From Pseudomonas panipatensis (lineage in GTDB: Bacteria; Pseudomonadota; Gammaproteobacteria; Pseudomonadales; Pseudomonadaceae), in assembly GCF_900099785.1 (NCBI RefSeq), contig NZ_FNDS01000005.1, positions 186,001-250,000 on the forward strand: a DNA stretch of 64,000 nt, in the 5' to 3' direction. Shown here piece after piece: positions 9,322-19,404 of the stretch; position 1 is the stretch's first letter; each line of letters begins with the position of its first letter. A program made the position numbers and the translations under genes. The notes beneath the pieces are model-generated. The model was not told the origin of the DNA. It saw only the letters and a list, made by a program, of their open reading frames with translations, and ran no database searches.

Positions 9322-10250
9322 GCAGCCAGGACATCCATGCCCGTTCCGCGACCACCACGCCCATGCCCTCGGTGCGCCAGGAGGAGGAAGTGGCCAAGCT
9401 CATCGACGTGTCCAAGTGCATCGGTTGCAAGGCCTGCCAGGTCGCCTGCTCGGAATGGAACGAGCTGCGCGACGAGGTCGGCCACAACCACGGCGTCTAC
9501 GACAACCCCATCGACCTCACGGCCGACTCCTGGACGGTGATGCGCTTCACCGAGCACGAGAACGCCGCCGGCAACCTCGAATGGCTGATCCGCAAGGACG
9601 GCTGCATGCACTGCGACGAACCGGGCTGCCTGAAGGCCTGCCCGAGTCCGGGGGCGATCGTGAAGTACGCCAACGGCATCGTCGACTTCAACCAGGACCA
9701 CTGCATCGGCTGCGGCTACTGCATCACCGGCTGCCCGTTCAACATCCCGCGCATCTCGCAGAAGGACCACAAGGCCTACAAGTGCACCCTGTGTTCCGAC
9801 CGTGTCGGCGCGGGCATGGAGCCGGCCTGCGTGAAGACCTGCCCGACCGGGGCCATCGTCTTCGGCACCAAGGAGGCGATGAAGGAGCACGCCGCCGAAC
9901 GCATCGTCGACCTCAAGTCGCGTGGCTTCGAGCAGGCCGGGCTGTACGACCCGCCAGGTGTCGGCGGCACCCACGTGATGTACGTGCTGCACCACGCCGA
10001 CCAGCCGTCGCTGTACGCCGGCCTGCCGGACAAACCGGCGATCAGCCCGTTGGTCAGCCTGTGGAAAGGCATCAGCAAACCCCTCGGCCTGCTGGCCATG
10101 GGCGCGGTGGTGCTGGCCGGGTTCTTCCACTACACCCGCACCGGCCCCAACCGCGTCGAAGAGGACGAAGAACCACGCCCCGGGCCGGAGTCGCCGGTGC
10201 ACAAGGTCGATCCATCGGTGCATTCCTATGATCCGCACAAGCCGCGCTGA
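9318..10250 (+). CDS. fdnH: Formate dehydrogenase beta subunit, four 4Fe-4S clusters
   Basis: A 310-residue electron-transfer subunit. Four cysteine groups are visible: [35 protein letters not shown] and CTLCSDRVG followed by ACVKTCPTG. These would hold four 4Fe-4S clusters linking the FdnG active site to the cytochrome. A single membrane segment near the C terminus ([18 protein letters not shown]) anchors it with its bulk in the periplasm. It overlaps fdnG by four bases, which points to coupled translation. A stable hairpin separates it from fdnI. Confidence 0.95.
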   Translation: MSSQDIHARSATTTPMPSVRQEEEVAKLIDVSKCIGCKACQVACSEWNELRDEVGHNHGVYDNPIDLTADSWTVMRFTEHENAAGNLEWLIRKDGCMHCDEPGCLKACPSPGAIVKYANGIVDFNQDHCIGCGYCITGCPFNIPRISQKDHKAYKCTLCSDRVGAGMEPACVKTCPTGAIVFGTKEAMKEHAAERIVDLKSRGFEQAGLYDPPGVGGTHVMYVLHHADQPSLYAGLPDKPAISPLVSLWKGISKPLGLLAMGAVVLAGFFHYTRTGPNRVEEDEEPRPGPESPVHKVDPSVHSYDPHKPR

Positions 10251-10278
10251 ACGGCGTCAGGCCGTGCACGGACCCGCC

Positions 10279-10300
10279 CCCTCTGCCTGTCGGCAGAGGG
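10279..10300 (+). repeat. Stable hairpin between fdnH and fdnI
   Basis: CCCTCTGCC (10279-10287), loop TGTC, and GGCAGAGGG (10292-10300) form a perfect nine-pair stem 41 bases before the fdnI ATG. No T-run follows, so it is unlikely to be a terminator. It may set relative mRNA stability within the operon. A similar C-rich stretch with a GAGGGCTGGGGAGCGGG tail lies between tauC and tauD near 38970, suggesting remnants of a dispersed repeat. Confidence 0.55.
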
Positions 10301-10340
10301 TTGGGGAGAGGGTGTTTCGCCGCTTCCCGAGGAGCCCAGC

Positions 10341-10967
10341 ATGAAAAGAGATATCCAACGCTACACCGCCAACGAACGCAGCAATCACTGGATGGTGGCG
10401 ATCCTGTTCTTCCTGGCCGGGCTGTCCGGGCTGGCGCTGTTCCACCCGGCGCTGTTCTGGCTCAGCGAACTGTTCGGCGGCGGACCCTGGACGCGCATCC
10501 TCCATCCCTTCCTGGGGCTGGCCATGTTCCTCTTCTTCCTCGGCCTGGTGCTGCGCTTCGCCCACCACAACCTGATCGAGAAAAGCGACATCCAGTGGCT
10601 CAAGCAATGGCGCGACGTGGTCGGCAACTGCGAGGACAACCTGCCCGAAGTCGGTCGCTACAACGCTGGGCAGAAGCTGCTGTTCTGGGTCCTGCTGCTG
10701 TGCATGCTGGTGCTGCTGCTCAGCGGCATCGTCATCTGGCGCCAGTACTTCAGCGCCTGGTTCCCCATCGGCCTCATCCGCCTCTCGGCGCTGCTGCACG
10801 CCCTGGCTGCCTTCGTGCTGATCAGCAGCATCCTGGTGCACATCTATGCCGGCCTCTGGGTCAAAGGCTCGATGGGCGCCATGCTCTACGGCTGGGTCAG
10901 TCGCGGCTGGGCGCGCAAGCACCACGGCGCCTGGCTGAAACGCGTGGACAAAGGGGAGGGCCACTGA
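10341..10967 (+). CDS. fdnI: Formate dehydrogenase gamma subunit, cytochrome b556
   Basis: A 208-residue membrane subunit with four hydrophobic segments and histidines suited to binding two b-type hemes, for example ERSNHWMVAILFFLAG near the start and ALLHALAAFVLISSILVHIY near the end. It takes electrons from FdnH and reduces quinone in the inner membrane. The length fits the FdnI/FdoI family. A strong GAGGAGCC ribosome site precedes the ATG. It is the third gene of the fdn operon. Confidence 0.94.
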   Translation: MKRDIQRYTANERSNHWMVAILFFLAGLSGLALFHPALFWLSELFGGGPWTRILHPFLGLAMFLFFLGLVLRFAHHNLIEKSDIQWLKQWRDVVGNCEDNLPEVGRYNAGQKLLFWVLLLCMLVLLLSGIVIWRQYFSAWFPIGLIRLSALLHALAAFVLISSILVHIYAGLWVKGSMGAMLYGWVSRGWARKHHGAWLKRVDKGEGH

Positions 10968-11004
10968 CGGCAGGCCCGCGCGAATCGCGGGCATCGCCCT
11001 TCCG

Positions 11005-11083
11005 GTAGGGGGCGTTGGGCGCGGCGAAGCCCCTGTGGTCGGTCGGTTGACCGCATGGGCTTCACGGGCTCAAGCCATCCTGC
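11005..11083. repeat. Intergenic GTAGGATGG-type imperfect palindrome
   Basis: Between fdnI and fdhE. It starts GTAGGGGGCG, has a central GGTCGGTCGGTTGACC dyad and GGGCTTCACGGGCTCAAG, and ends CCATCCTGCC. The copy at 40335-40408 has the same outline and exact CGTAGGATGG / CCATCCTACG ends, and a one-sided piece is at 12123. The family is typical of Pseudomonas intergenic DNA. No gene is visible in it. Confidence 0.6.
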
Positions 11084-11108
11084 CTGTCGGGAGGCACCCA
11101 CTGCGTAG

Positions 11109-11136
11109 GGCGGATCACCGTTCGCGGTTATCCGCC
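11109..11136. repeat. GGCGGAT...ATCCGCC hairpin, intergenic
   Basis: GGCGGATCACCG, loop TTCG, CGGTTATCCGCC form a twelve-pair stem with one mismatch, about 30 bases before the fdhE start. A related longer hairpin occurs at 29937-29993 and a worn one at 46580-46616. Confidence 0.6.
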
Positions 11137-11164
11137 GTTCATCCATGAACACAAGGAGTCCTGC

Positions 11165-12097
11165 GTGCCAGGCCAAATCCTCGAACCCGGTCAGATCGAA
11201 GCCGCCGCCAACATCCCCCCCTTCCTCAAGCTGCCCGCGCGCGACCTGTTCGCCCGACGCGCCGCGCGCCTGCGCCAGCTCGCCGACGGCCACCCGTTGG
11301 CCGACTACCTGCGCCTGCTCGCTGAACTCTGCGACATCCAGCAACGCCTGCTCGATGCGCCGCCCGCGCTGCCGCTGCCGGACGCCAGCGCCCTGCAACG
11401 CAGCCGCGAGCACAAGATGCCGCCCCTGGCCTTCGAAACCCAGGTGCGCGCGGGCGCCTGGCTGCCGTTGCTGGAGCAACTGCTGGCGGCCTTCCCGATC
11501 AGCCCCGGCAGCGCCGTCGCCGCGGCCCTCGCGCCCCTCCAGGGGGCCGACGCCGGTCAGCGCAAGGCCTGGGCCCTGGGTCTGCTCAACGGCCAGTACG
11601 ACCTGCTGCCCGCCGCCCTGGTGCCCTTCCTCGGCGCTGCCCTGCAAGTCGCCTTCAGCCATTGGCTGCTGGCCCTGCCGGAGGGGCTGCTCAGCGAGAG
11701 CGAAGAGCAGACCCTATGCCCGGCCTGCGGCTCGCCGCCGGTGGCCGGGGTCATCCACCACCGTGGCCAATACAGCACCCTGCGCTACCTGGCCTGCTCG
11801 TTGTGCTCCTGCGAATGGCACTACGTGCGGGTCAAGTGCAGCCATTGCCGCGAGAGCAAGGGCCTCAGCTACCTGGCCCTGGACAGCGACGCCCGCACCG
11901 CCGAAAAGGCGCCGCTGCGCGCCGAGGTCTGCCCGGGCTGCCAGGGCTACCTGAAGCAGTTCTACCTGGAGTATGACGACGGTGCCGATCCCCAGGCCGA
12001 CGACATCGCCAGCCTGGCCCTGGACATCCGTCTCGCCGAAGAGGGCTACCTGCGCCGCGCGCCCAACCTGTTGCTGGCGCCGGGCGATTCCGACTGA
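11165..12097 (+). CDS. fdhE: Formate dehydrogenase accessory protein FdhE
   Basis: A 310-residue cytoplasmic protein needed for assembly of respiratory formate dehydrogenases. Its C-terminal half carries the rubredoxin-like cysteine pairs of the family: [29 protein letters not shown] and CPGCQGY. Family members bind iron and interact with the catalytic subunits before Tat export. The start is GTG with AAGGAG seven bases upstream. It follows fdnI after a 197-base gap filled with repeats, and selA is next, so it lies inside the formate-selenium operon. Confidence 0.94.
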   Translation: MPGQILEPGQIEAAANIPPFLKLPARDLFARRAARLRQLADGHPLADYLRLLAELCDIQQRLLDAPPALPLPDASALQRSREHKMPPLAFETQVRAGAWLPLLEQLLAAFPISPGSAVAAALAPLQGADAGQRKAWALGLLNGQYDLLPAALVPFLGAALQVAFSHWLLALPEGLLSESEEQTLCPACGSPPVAGVIHHRGQYSTLRYLACSLCSCEWHYVRVKCSHCRESKGLSYLALDSDARTAEKAPLRAEVCPGCQGYLKQFYLEYDDGADPQADDIASLALDIRLAEEGYLRRAPNLLLAPGDSD

Positions 12098-12122
12098 GTC
12101 AGGCTCGCCTAGACTGAAGCAC

Positions 12123-12160
12123 CGTAGGATGGGTCGAGGAGCCAGCGCCGCCGCCCATCA
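12123..12160. repeat. Partial GTAGGATGGG intergenic element
   Basis: CGTAGGATGGGTCGAGGAGC and the CGCCGCCCATCA that ends it resemble one half of the element at 40335-40408. It fills most of the gap between fdhE and selA. Confidence 0.45.
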
Positions 12161-12185
12161 GCCCGTTGACCCGACAGGATCCCGC

Positions 12186-13588
12186 ATGACCTCCGTCCGC
12201 CTGCCTTCCATCGACCGCCTGCTGCGCAGCCCGGCCTGCGCGCCGCTGCAACAGCGCTACGGCCGCGACGCCCTGCTCAAGACCTTGCGCGACCTGCTCG
12301 ACGAGCTACGCGAACCGGCTCGCCACGGCCAACTCGCCGCCGTCGAACTCAGCGAAGCGGTGCTCGCCGGTCGCGCTGGCGAACGCCTCGCCGCCCGCCA
12401 CTCCAGCCGCGTGCGGCGGGTGTTCAACCTCACCGGCACGGTGCTGCACACCAACCTCGGCCGTGCCCTGCTGCCGGAGGAAGCCATCGAGGCCATCAGC
12501 CTCGCCGCGCGCTACCCGATCAACCTGGAATTCGACCTCGCCAGCGGCAAGCGCGGCGACCGCGACGACCTCATCACCGGGCTGATCCGCGAACTCACCG
12601 GTGCCGAGGCGGTCACCGTGGTCAACAACAACGCCGCCGCCGTGCTGCTGGCGCTGAACAGCCTGGGCGCGCGCAAGGAAGGCATCATCTCGCGCGGCGA
12701 GCTGATCGAGATCGGCGGCGCCTTCCGCATTCCCGACATCATGGCCCGCGCCGGGGTCAAGCTGGTCGAGGTCGGCACCACCAACCGCACCCACGCCAAG
12801 GACTATGCCGCCGCCATCGGCCCGCGCAGCGGCCTGCTGATGCGCGTGCACACCAGCAACTACAGCGTGCAGGGCTTCACCGCCAGCGTGCCCACCGCCG
12901 AGCTGGCCGGCATCGCCCACGCCCACGGCCTGCCCCTGCTGGAAGACCTCGGCAGCGGCAGCCTGGTCGATCTCACGCGCTGGGGCCTGCCCCGGGAACC
13001 CACGGTGCAGGAAGCCCTGAAAGACGGTGCCGACATCGTCACCTTCAGCGGCGACAAATTGCTCGGCGGTCCCCAGGCCGGGCTGATTCTCGGCAGCCGG
13101 GAACTCATCGGGCGGATCAAGAAAAACCCGCTCAAGCGCGCCCTGCGGGTGGATAAGCTGACCCTGGCCGCGCTGGAAGCGGTGCTCAACCTCTACCGCG
13201 ACCCCGACCGCCTGGCTGAGCGCCTCACCAGCCTGCGCCTGCTCAGCCGCCCGCAGGTGGATATCCGCGCCCAGGCCGAGCGCCTGGCGCCGCTGCTCGC
13301 CCTGCCGCTGGGCGCGGACTGGCAGGTCAGCGTCGAAGCCGCCCTCGGCATGATCGGCAGCGGTGCGCAGCCGGTGGCGCGCCTGCCCAGCGCCGCCCTG
13401 TGCCTGCGCCCGCGCTGCGCCAAGCGCCTGCGCGGCCGCGCCCTGCTGGCGCTGGAAGAGCGCCTGCGCTGCCTGCCGATCCCGGTGATCGGCCGCATTG
13501 ACGACGACGCCCTGTGGCTCGACCTGCGCCAGCTCGACGACGAAGCGGGCTTCCTCGCGCAACTGCCGCTGCTCGGCGAGGCGCCGGC

Positions 13589-13592
<4 letters not shown>
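12186..13592 (+). CDS. selA: L-seryl-tRNA(Sec) selenium transferase
   Basis: A 468-residue PLP enzyme that converts seryl-tRNA(Sec) to selenocysteyl-tRNA(Sec) using selenophosphate. The PLP lysine lies in [13 protein letters not shown] (Lys291), close to its position in E. coli Sel[11 protein letters not shown] and [13 protein letters not shown] are family signatures. The ATG at 12186 gives the normal N terminus ([16 protein letters not shown]); the open frame upstream is fdhE read in another frame. The stop overlaps the selB start by four bases. It supplies Sec for fdnG in the same cluster. Confidence 0.96.
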
Positions 13593-15502
<1,910 letters not shown>

Positions 15503-15673
15503 ACCGGCCGCGCAGCAGGGTCGTTTAAGGATTTCCTGATTCTGTGAAACGAATCGTCGCAGCCATGGTCACCGCCTCCCGGCCGCCTGTAGGCTCGAAA
15601 CGGTGCGCCGACGAACCCATCGTCCCGGCGTGCGCGTTCGACGTTCAGCGGCGCCTACCGGGAGGGCGTTTTC

Positions 15674-16579
15674 GTGGCAGAAGAGTGGGGCAGGCAGCAC
15701 GGCAACAGCGTTGACCAGCGACACCGCGAGGAGCCCCGGGCCGGCGTGCCTGGCGAGTTGCGCGAGGGCCTGCGGGCCCTCGAAGAACAGGCCCAGCGGC
15801 GTCATGCGGCACAGCGGCAATATGCGCCGCCAGCGCCGAGCGGCCGCACCTTCACCAAGAGTGCGCGCCTGCCCGACGGCCAGAGCGAGCATGCCGTGGT
15901 GCGCGGCCCCCTGCCGATCGACATCCTGTGGGATTACGGCCACTGCGCCATCCTCGGCGGTTGCGAGCAGACGCGGAGCGGCGTGCCGCTGCGGCTGATC
16001 CATCCCTGCCGGGGCACCGACCTGCTCGGTCGCCTGGGCGCGCTGACACTGAGCGCCCCGCATTGCCGGGCCTGCGTCTCGCGGGACGCTGCCGCGGACA
16101 ACCTGCTCGGCCTGCTGGCGCTGCTCTGGCCGGCCCGACTCGACGACAGCGCGCTCTACAGCGAAACCGAACTGCGCCGGCTGAAACGCGCCACCACCCG
16201 CGTGCGCCTGCACCTGGAACAGCTCGCCGATGGCCGCCTCAAGGGATATGCCTTCTACACCGGCGGCCGCCGCGACTGGGAACAGGTCGATGTGATCCCC
16301 TTCGTGCCGCGCGGCGAACGCCTGGTGGCCGACTTCGGCGACGGCGCCGAACTGCTCTGGAGCCCCGCCGCTATGGCTGACCAAGCGGGCATACCGCTGC
16401 TGAGCGATCCGCCGAAAGTCCCGCAGATCTGGGTCTTTCCACCGAGCGAGGCGGCCGACAGCATCATCCTCGACCCCATCTTCCCGCCCGACTACCGCGA
16501 CGCCATCCTGCTGTTCCCGGCCGGCTCCGGCATCCCACCGCTCTACGCGGTGATCGGCACCACCCGCCCCGGCTGCTAG
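15674..16579 (+). CDS. S-type pyocin-domain protein lacking a toxin domain
   Basis: A 301-residue protein. From about residue 175 it resembles the S-type pyocin translocation domain: ATTRVRLHLEQLADGRLKGY, FVPRG, ELLWSPAA, PQIWVFPPSE, then PPDYRDAILLFPAGSGIPPL near the end. In bacteriocins and T6SS-type effectors that domain is followed by a nuclease or pore domain, but here the protein stops a few residues later (GTTRPGC). The N-terminal half, with several cysteines (ILGGCEQ, PHCRACVS), I do not recognise. The start is GTG with GGGAGGGCG eight bases upstream. No immunity-like gene is evident, although the next gene is a small secreted-type protein. It could be a decayed bacteriocin or a domesticated carrier. 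Confidence 0.7.
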   Translation: MAEEWGRQHGNSVDQRHREEPRAGVPGELREGLRALEEQAQRRHAAQRQYAPPAPSGRTFTKSARLPDGQSEHAVVRGPLPIDILWDYGHCAILGGCEQTRSGVPLRLIHPCRGTDLLGRLGALTLSAPHCRACVSRDAAADNLLGLLALLWPARLDDSALYSETELRRLKRATTRVRLHLEQLADGRLKGYAFYTGGRRDWEQVDVIPFVPRGERLVADFGDGAELLWSPAAMADQAGIPLLSDPPKVPQIWVFPPSEAADSIILDPIFPPDYRDAILLFPAGSGIPPLYAVIGTTRPGC

Positions 16580-16612
16580 CATCACGGCTGGCAATCGAAC
16601 CCGGTATGGCCC

Positions 16613-16924
16613 ATGAAAAAATGGATGTTATTCGCGCTGGCCGCATTGCTCGGTTGGCAGTACATGGAAAACCCCGCCTGGCAGAGCCGCTTCAGCCGCC
16701 CCGCCGAGGCGCCCCAGCCGAGCGCCGAAGACAGACCCCCGCCCGCGCAACCCACAGCGCCATCGAGCCCCGCCCCGGCACTGGCGTTCAACTGCGACGG
16801 ACGCAAGCGCTGCTCGCAGATGACCTCCTGCGAAGAAGCCAGGAACTTCCTGCAGCACTGCCCCGGCATGGAAATGGACGGCGATCACGACGGCGTACCC
16901 TGCGAAGGGCAGTGGTGCCGCTAG
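16613..16924 (+). CDS. Small Excalibur-domain protein, membrane-anchored or secreted
   Basis: A 103-residue protein. An N-terminal hydrophobic segment (KKWMLFALAALLGWQYM) is a signal or anchor. A proline-rich linker follows, and residues about 57-103 form an Excalibur domain: FNCDGRKRCSQMTSCEEA, then a DGDHDGVPCE calcium-binding loop. Four conserved cysteines probably form disulfides in the periplasm. Excalibur domains often accompany nucleases or cell-surface proteins, but this one is free-standing. It starts 33 bases after the pyocin-domain gene and is likely co-transcribed with it. Confidence 0.8.
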   Translation: MKKWMLFALAALLGWQYMENPAWQSRFSRPAEAPQPSAEDRPPPAQPTAPSSPAPALAFNCDGRKRCSQMTSCEEARNFLQHCPGMEMDGDHDGVPCEGQWCR

Positions 16925-17147
16925 GGCAGCCGGCAATCTTAGGGCGCACCTTCGCTAGCCACGTCATGGCCAATGGTGGCAACATCCGTTCGCTGCAAGG
17001 TTTCTCGGCCATGCGCCCCTGGCGATGACGATGCGCACCCCGCTCCAGCGCATGCGCCGCCGTATCGGCGTTTGGCCCGCCGCGGGCTTTGCGACACGCC
17101 ACCGAAGCCGGCAACGGAAGCTGAAGAAAAACGCTGTAAATCGATAC

Positions 17148-17243
17148 GGAAGGCAATCACGCCCGGTGGCGTGGCCGGGCTTCAAACCCGGTTGGGGACG
17201 GCAGCCGTTCCTGGGTGAGTTCGACTCTCACTGCCTTCCGCCA
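17148..17243 (+). tRNA. selC: tRNA-Sec (anticodon TCA)
   Basis: A 96-base tRNA with the long selenocysteine fold: an eight-pair acceptor stem GGAAGGCA / TGCCTTCC, anticodon TCA at 17182-17184 in GGGCTTCAAACCC, a long variable arm (GGGGACGGCAGCCGTTCC), a GTTCGACTC T loop and an encoded CCA. It closely follows the E. coli selC layout. It lies 1.6 kb after selB, separated by the pyocin-domain and Excalibur genes. The 223 bases before it hold no convincing gene. Confidence 0.97.
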
Positions 17244-17324
17244 ATCCTCCCCTCTACAGCCCGCTTGGCTCTAGGTTTTCGGCTCAGCCCGGGAAGAAGC
17301 TTCGACGTCGGTGTCGAAGGACTT

Positions 17325-17660
17325 TCAGTGCGGTGCACCTTCACCAGCCTGCATCCAGGAAGGGATGTCGTTCATGCCGTGCAGTACGCGCCACACATCG
17401 ATGTGGTCGTCTCGCTCGACGTAGAACACCAGGTAGGGATAGCGCTTGAGTGGCCAGCAATGCAACCCCGGCAAATCCAGCTCATGGGCATAGCGGGACG
17501 ACCCACTGGCAGGGTGACGCGCGATATGGGCGTATGCCTTTTCCAGGGCATCGATAAACCCCAGAGCAGTCTGTTCGGCGTCTTCGCTGAGGTAGTAATC
17601 GACAGCCGCCTCAACGTCCTGATTGGCGAGTAGCCTTGGAACGACTGGCTTTGCCTTCAT
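17325..17660 (-). CDS. parE: ParE-family toxin
   Basis: A 111-residue RelE/ParE-fold protein: PRLLANQDVEAAVDYYL, then ALGFIDALEKAYAHIARHPA, then HCWPLKRYPYLVFYVERDD and VWRVLHGMNDIPSWM. ParE toxins poison DNA gyrase; RelE members cleave mRNA. The sequence fits ParE best because it is paired with a ParD-like antitoxin. Its ATG overlaps the antitoxin stop by four bases. The whole unit is convergent with tRNA-Sec, 81 bases away. Confidence 0.88.
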   Translation of the reverse strand: MKAKPVVPRLLANQDVEAAVDYYLSEDAEQTALGFIDALEKAYAHIARHPASGSSRYAHELDLPGLHCWPLKRYPYLVFYVERDDHIDVWRVLHGMNDIPSWMQAGEGAPH

Positions 17661-17893
17661 CCACCGGCCTTCCGTACCCGAGTGCGCAGCGATTCGAAGT
17701 AGTCACTGTCGGCAGGCGCCGCTGGCATCGACTCCGCGCCGGCGATCAGCAGGCCCCGCAGGCGCTGACGGTCCTGATCCTTGCGAATCAGCTCGCGCAC
17801 GTATTCGCTGCTGGTGCCATAACCGCGCTGGCTGACCTGCTCATCGACAAAGCTCTTGAGCGTATCCGGCAGGGAAATGTTCATCGTGCTCAT
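17657..17893 (-). CDS. parD: ParD-family antitoxin
   Basis: A 78-residue protein with an N-terminal ribbon-helix-helix (NISLPDTLKSFVDEQV, then GTSSEYVRELIRKDQ) and a C-terminal toxin-binding tail. It should neutralise the adjacent ParE toxin and repress the operon. The ATG at 17893 is chosen because the sequence then begins with the ribbon strand; the longer open frame upstream crosses the promoter and operator. A palindrome lies 20 bases before it. Confidence 0.88.
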   Translation of the reverse strand: MSTMNISLPDTLKSFVDEQVSQRGYGTSSEYVRELIRKDQDRQRLRGLLIAGAESMPAAPADSDYFESLRTRVRKAGG

Positions 17894-17912
17894 GGGACCA
17901 GTCTCTCTGGAA

Positions 17913-17940
17913 TGGCAAAATTTGCCAAAACATACTAGCA
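17913..17940 (-). promoter_or_regulatory. parDE promoter and operator
   Basis: On the minus strand an extended -10 (TG-C-TAGTAT, 17932-17940) is followed at 17913-17927 by the perfect dyad TGGCAAA-A-TTTGCCA. The dyad would cover the transcription start, as expected for autorepression by the ParD ribbon-helix-helix protein. Confidence 0.6.
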
Positions 17941-18107
17941 CTCGTGATCCTCGTCGGTATCGAGAAGGCGACGAAAGTTGACTACGTCCGGTGGCAGAGC
18001 ACCAAGCGGGGACGTGCACGGATATCAGCGCCAAGCGCTTCCGCACTATGCAGGTGCTGAATTTAATCAGAGCCGTGGCCTGGCGCGTGACTCTCTCAAA
18101 ATCGTCA

Positions 18108-18395
18108 ATGGCGATTGCCAATGTCTCATCGCAAACAGGCGTTTCTGTTTCTTCCCAGGTTTATGCACAACAGGACATCGATAGGACCGCCACAGAAAGC
18201 GTAAAGGTCAGCCTGTCGGACTTGGGTAAAGGGTTGGCGTCAGGTGAGAGCAAAAAAGAGTCCAACTCCGATATCGACATTGCAATGTCATTACTGCAAA
18301 TGGCACAAGCGGCTAAAGCCTGGGATGCCGCACAGGCTGCGGATGAAGTGGCCGGTTCCTCCGCGGTGGGAAGCGGGCCAAGCCAGGAAATCTAA
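18108..18395 (+). CDS. Small orphan protein, unknown
   Basis: A 95-residue hydrophilic protein, rich in serine, alanine and glutamine: AIANVSSQTGVSVSSQVYAQ, then VKVSLSDLGKGLASGESKK and a helical segment DIDIAMSLLQMAQAAKAWDA. It has no signal sequence, membrane segment or cysteine. I do not recognise it. Base composition is visibly less GC-rich than in neighbouring genes, which suggests later arrival. The ATG at 18108 is a guess; the frame is open further upstream to 17991. Confidence 0.5.
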   Translation: MAIANVSSQTGVSVSSQVYAQQDIDRTATESVKVSLSDLGKGLASGESKKESNSDIDIAMSLLQMAQAAKAWDAAQAADEVAGSSAVGSGPSQEI

Positions 18396-18677
18396 ACGTC
18401 AGAATGGATTAGCGATAACTGGGCAGGCAAGTATCCATATCGCTCCTTTCTCGAACAGCATATGACATCGTTGGATTAGACCGAGATGGCGGAGCCGCGC
18501 CTTGGTCTTGTCTGGCGTTGTTCGCCATCAATCACTATCAACCATGACAAGCGTCGGTTCCGACCTCATTAGCCGCTGCCATTTTCTCCTTCCCTGTCTT
18601 TAATGCTTCTCCCGGTTCCCGTAACGGGCAGGCTTGCACGCTGCCATGTCCGTAATGGCATGGGACGTGGGCCCGGA
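18396..18677. other. Intergenic stretch, less GC-rich
   Basis: About 280 bases between the orphan small gene and the 3' end of the GrpB gene. I see no gene, tRNA repeat or clear terminator. Composition is less GC-rich than in the flanks, like the preceding 700 bases. Confidence 0.5.
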
Positions 18678-19262
18678 CTACGTCTGCCCGCTCTGCGGCT
18701 GGCTCATCGCTTTACCGAGGATGTGCGCAACGATTGCGCTCTTGCCGCGTGTGTAGGCCTCGCGGTCGGTAGGATGGAGGGCAGCGAGGGATTCCTTGCA
18801 ATGCTGGTAGTCGGCGGCGCACTCGGGATGGCTACGTAGCCAGTTACGGAAGACAAGGTAGCGTTCGGCGTCGGCCCGGGGCATCACATGGATATGGTGA
18901 GTGCGACCCTGCCCCTTTGGCGGCATGCCTTTGACGAAGAACATCCGCTGCGGCGCCGGGTTGTCGCGCCAGTACTGGTAATCGAGTGCTTCCAGGGGGG
19001 CTATCAGGCGTGGCCAGTCGCATGCCGGCGGCGGTAGCAGGAGGATGTCGATGATCGGCTTGGACTTGAGGCCCGGCACGGCTGTGCTGCCGATGTGCTC
19101 TATGACCAGGCCTGGCAGTTGCAGCGCTTCGGCGATTCGGTGGGATTCTTCGCGGAAGCGCTGTGGCCACCTGGGATCGGCGTCGGCCAACTCGACGCGG
19201 TCGGCTTCGGCGTTGCTCCAGCGCTGGCCGTCGAAGCTGGGTTCGGCTATCGGGGTGTCCAT
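18678..19262 (-). CDS. GrpB-family nucleotidyltransferase-like protein
   Basis: A 194-residue protein with the GrpB pattern: VELADADPRWPQRFREE, then IEHIGSTAVPGLKSKPIIDI, then THHIHVMP and VFRNWLRSHPECAADY. The GST and DI residues form a nucleotidyltransferase-type active site. The family substrate is not established. ATG at 19262 is preferred over an in-frame GTG at 19274 because GGTGGAG lies six bases before it. It stands alone between the less GC-rich patch and the acyl-CoA ligase operon. Confidence 0.85.
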   Translation of the reverse strand: MDTPIAEPSFDGQRWSNAEADRVELADADPRWPQRFREESHRIAEALQLPGLVIEHIGSTAVPGLKSKPIIDILLLPPPACDWPRLIAPLEALDYQYWRDNPAPQRMFFVKGMPPKGQGRTHHIHVMPRADAERYLVFRNWLRSHPECAADYQHCKESLAALHPTDREAYTRGKSAIVAHILGKAMSQPQSGQT

Positions 19263-19404
19263 GTTGGTCTCCACCGGTGGGCTCGCATTCGAGGGCTTGC
19301 GTGGTGTTTAGCTTCAGTCGAGCCGCCGTCGTGCCTCCATGGCCAAAGGATTGGTCTCGCGGATTTCGGGCGCTCGGCGGCACGGCATCGAATACGGCTA
19401 GACA

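Noticed and set aside
17300-17319. Hairpin CTTCGAC-N6-GTCGAAG after parE as a terminator
   Set aside because: The stem is real, but no T-run follows on the minus strand.
17025-17633. A 202-codon open frame across tRNA-Sec
   Set aside because: It runs through the tRNA and the reverse strand of parE and has no protein-like features.
17148-18677. Attachment-site repeat of the tRNA-Sec 3' end downstream
   Set aside because: I looked by eye for a second CTGCCTTCCGCCA and found none. An exact search would settle it.
18603-18839. A 78-codon open frame on the plus strand
   Set aside because: It overlaps the GrpB gene end on the other strand, and the product has no recognisable features or good ribosome site.
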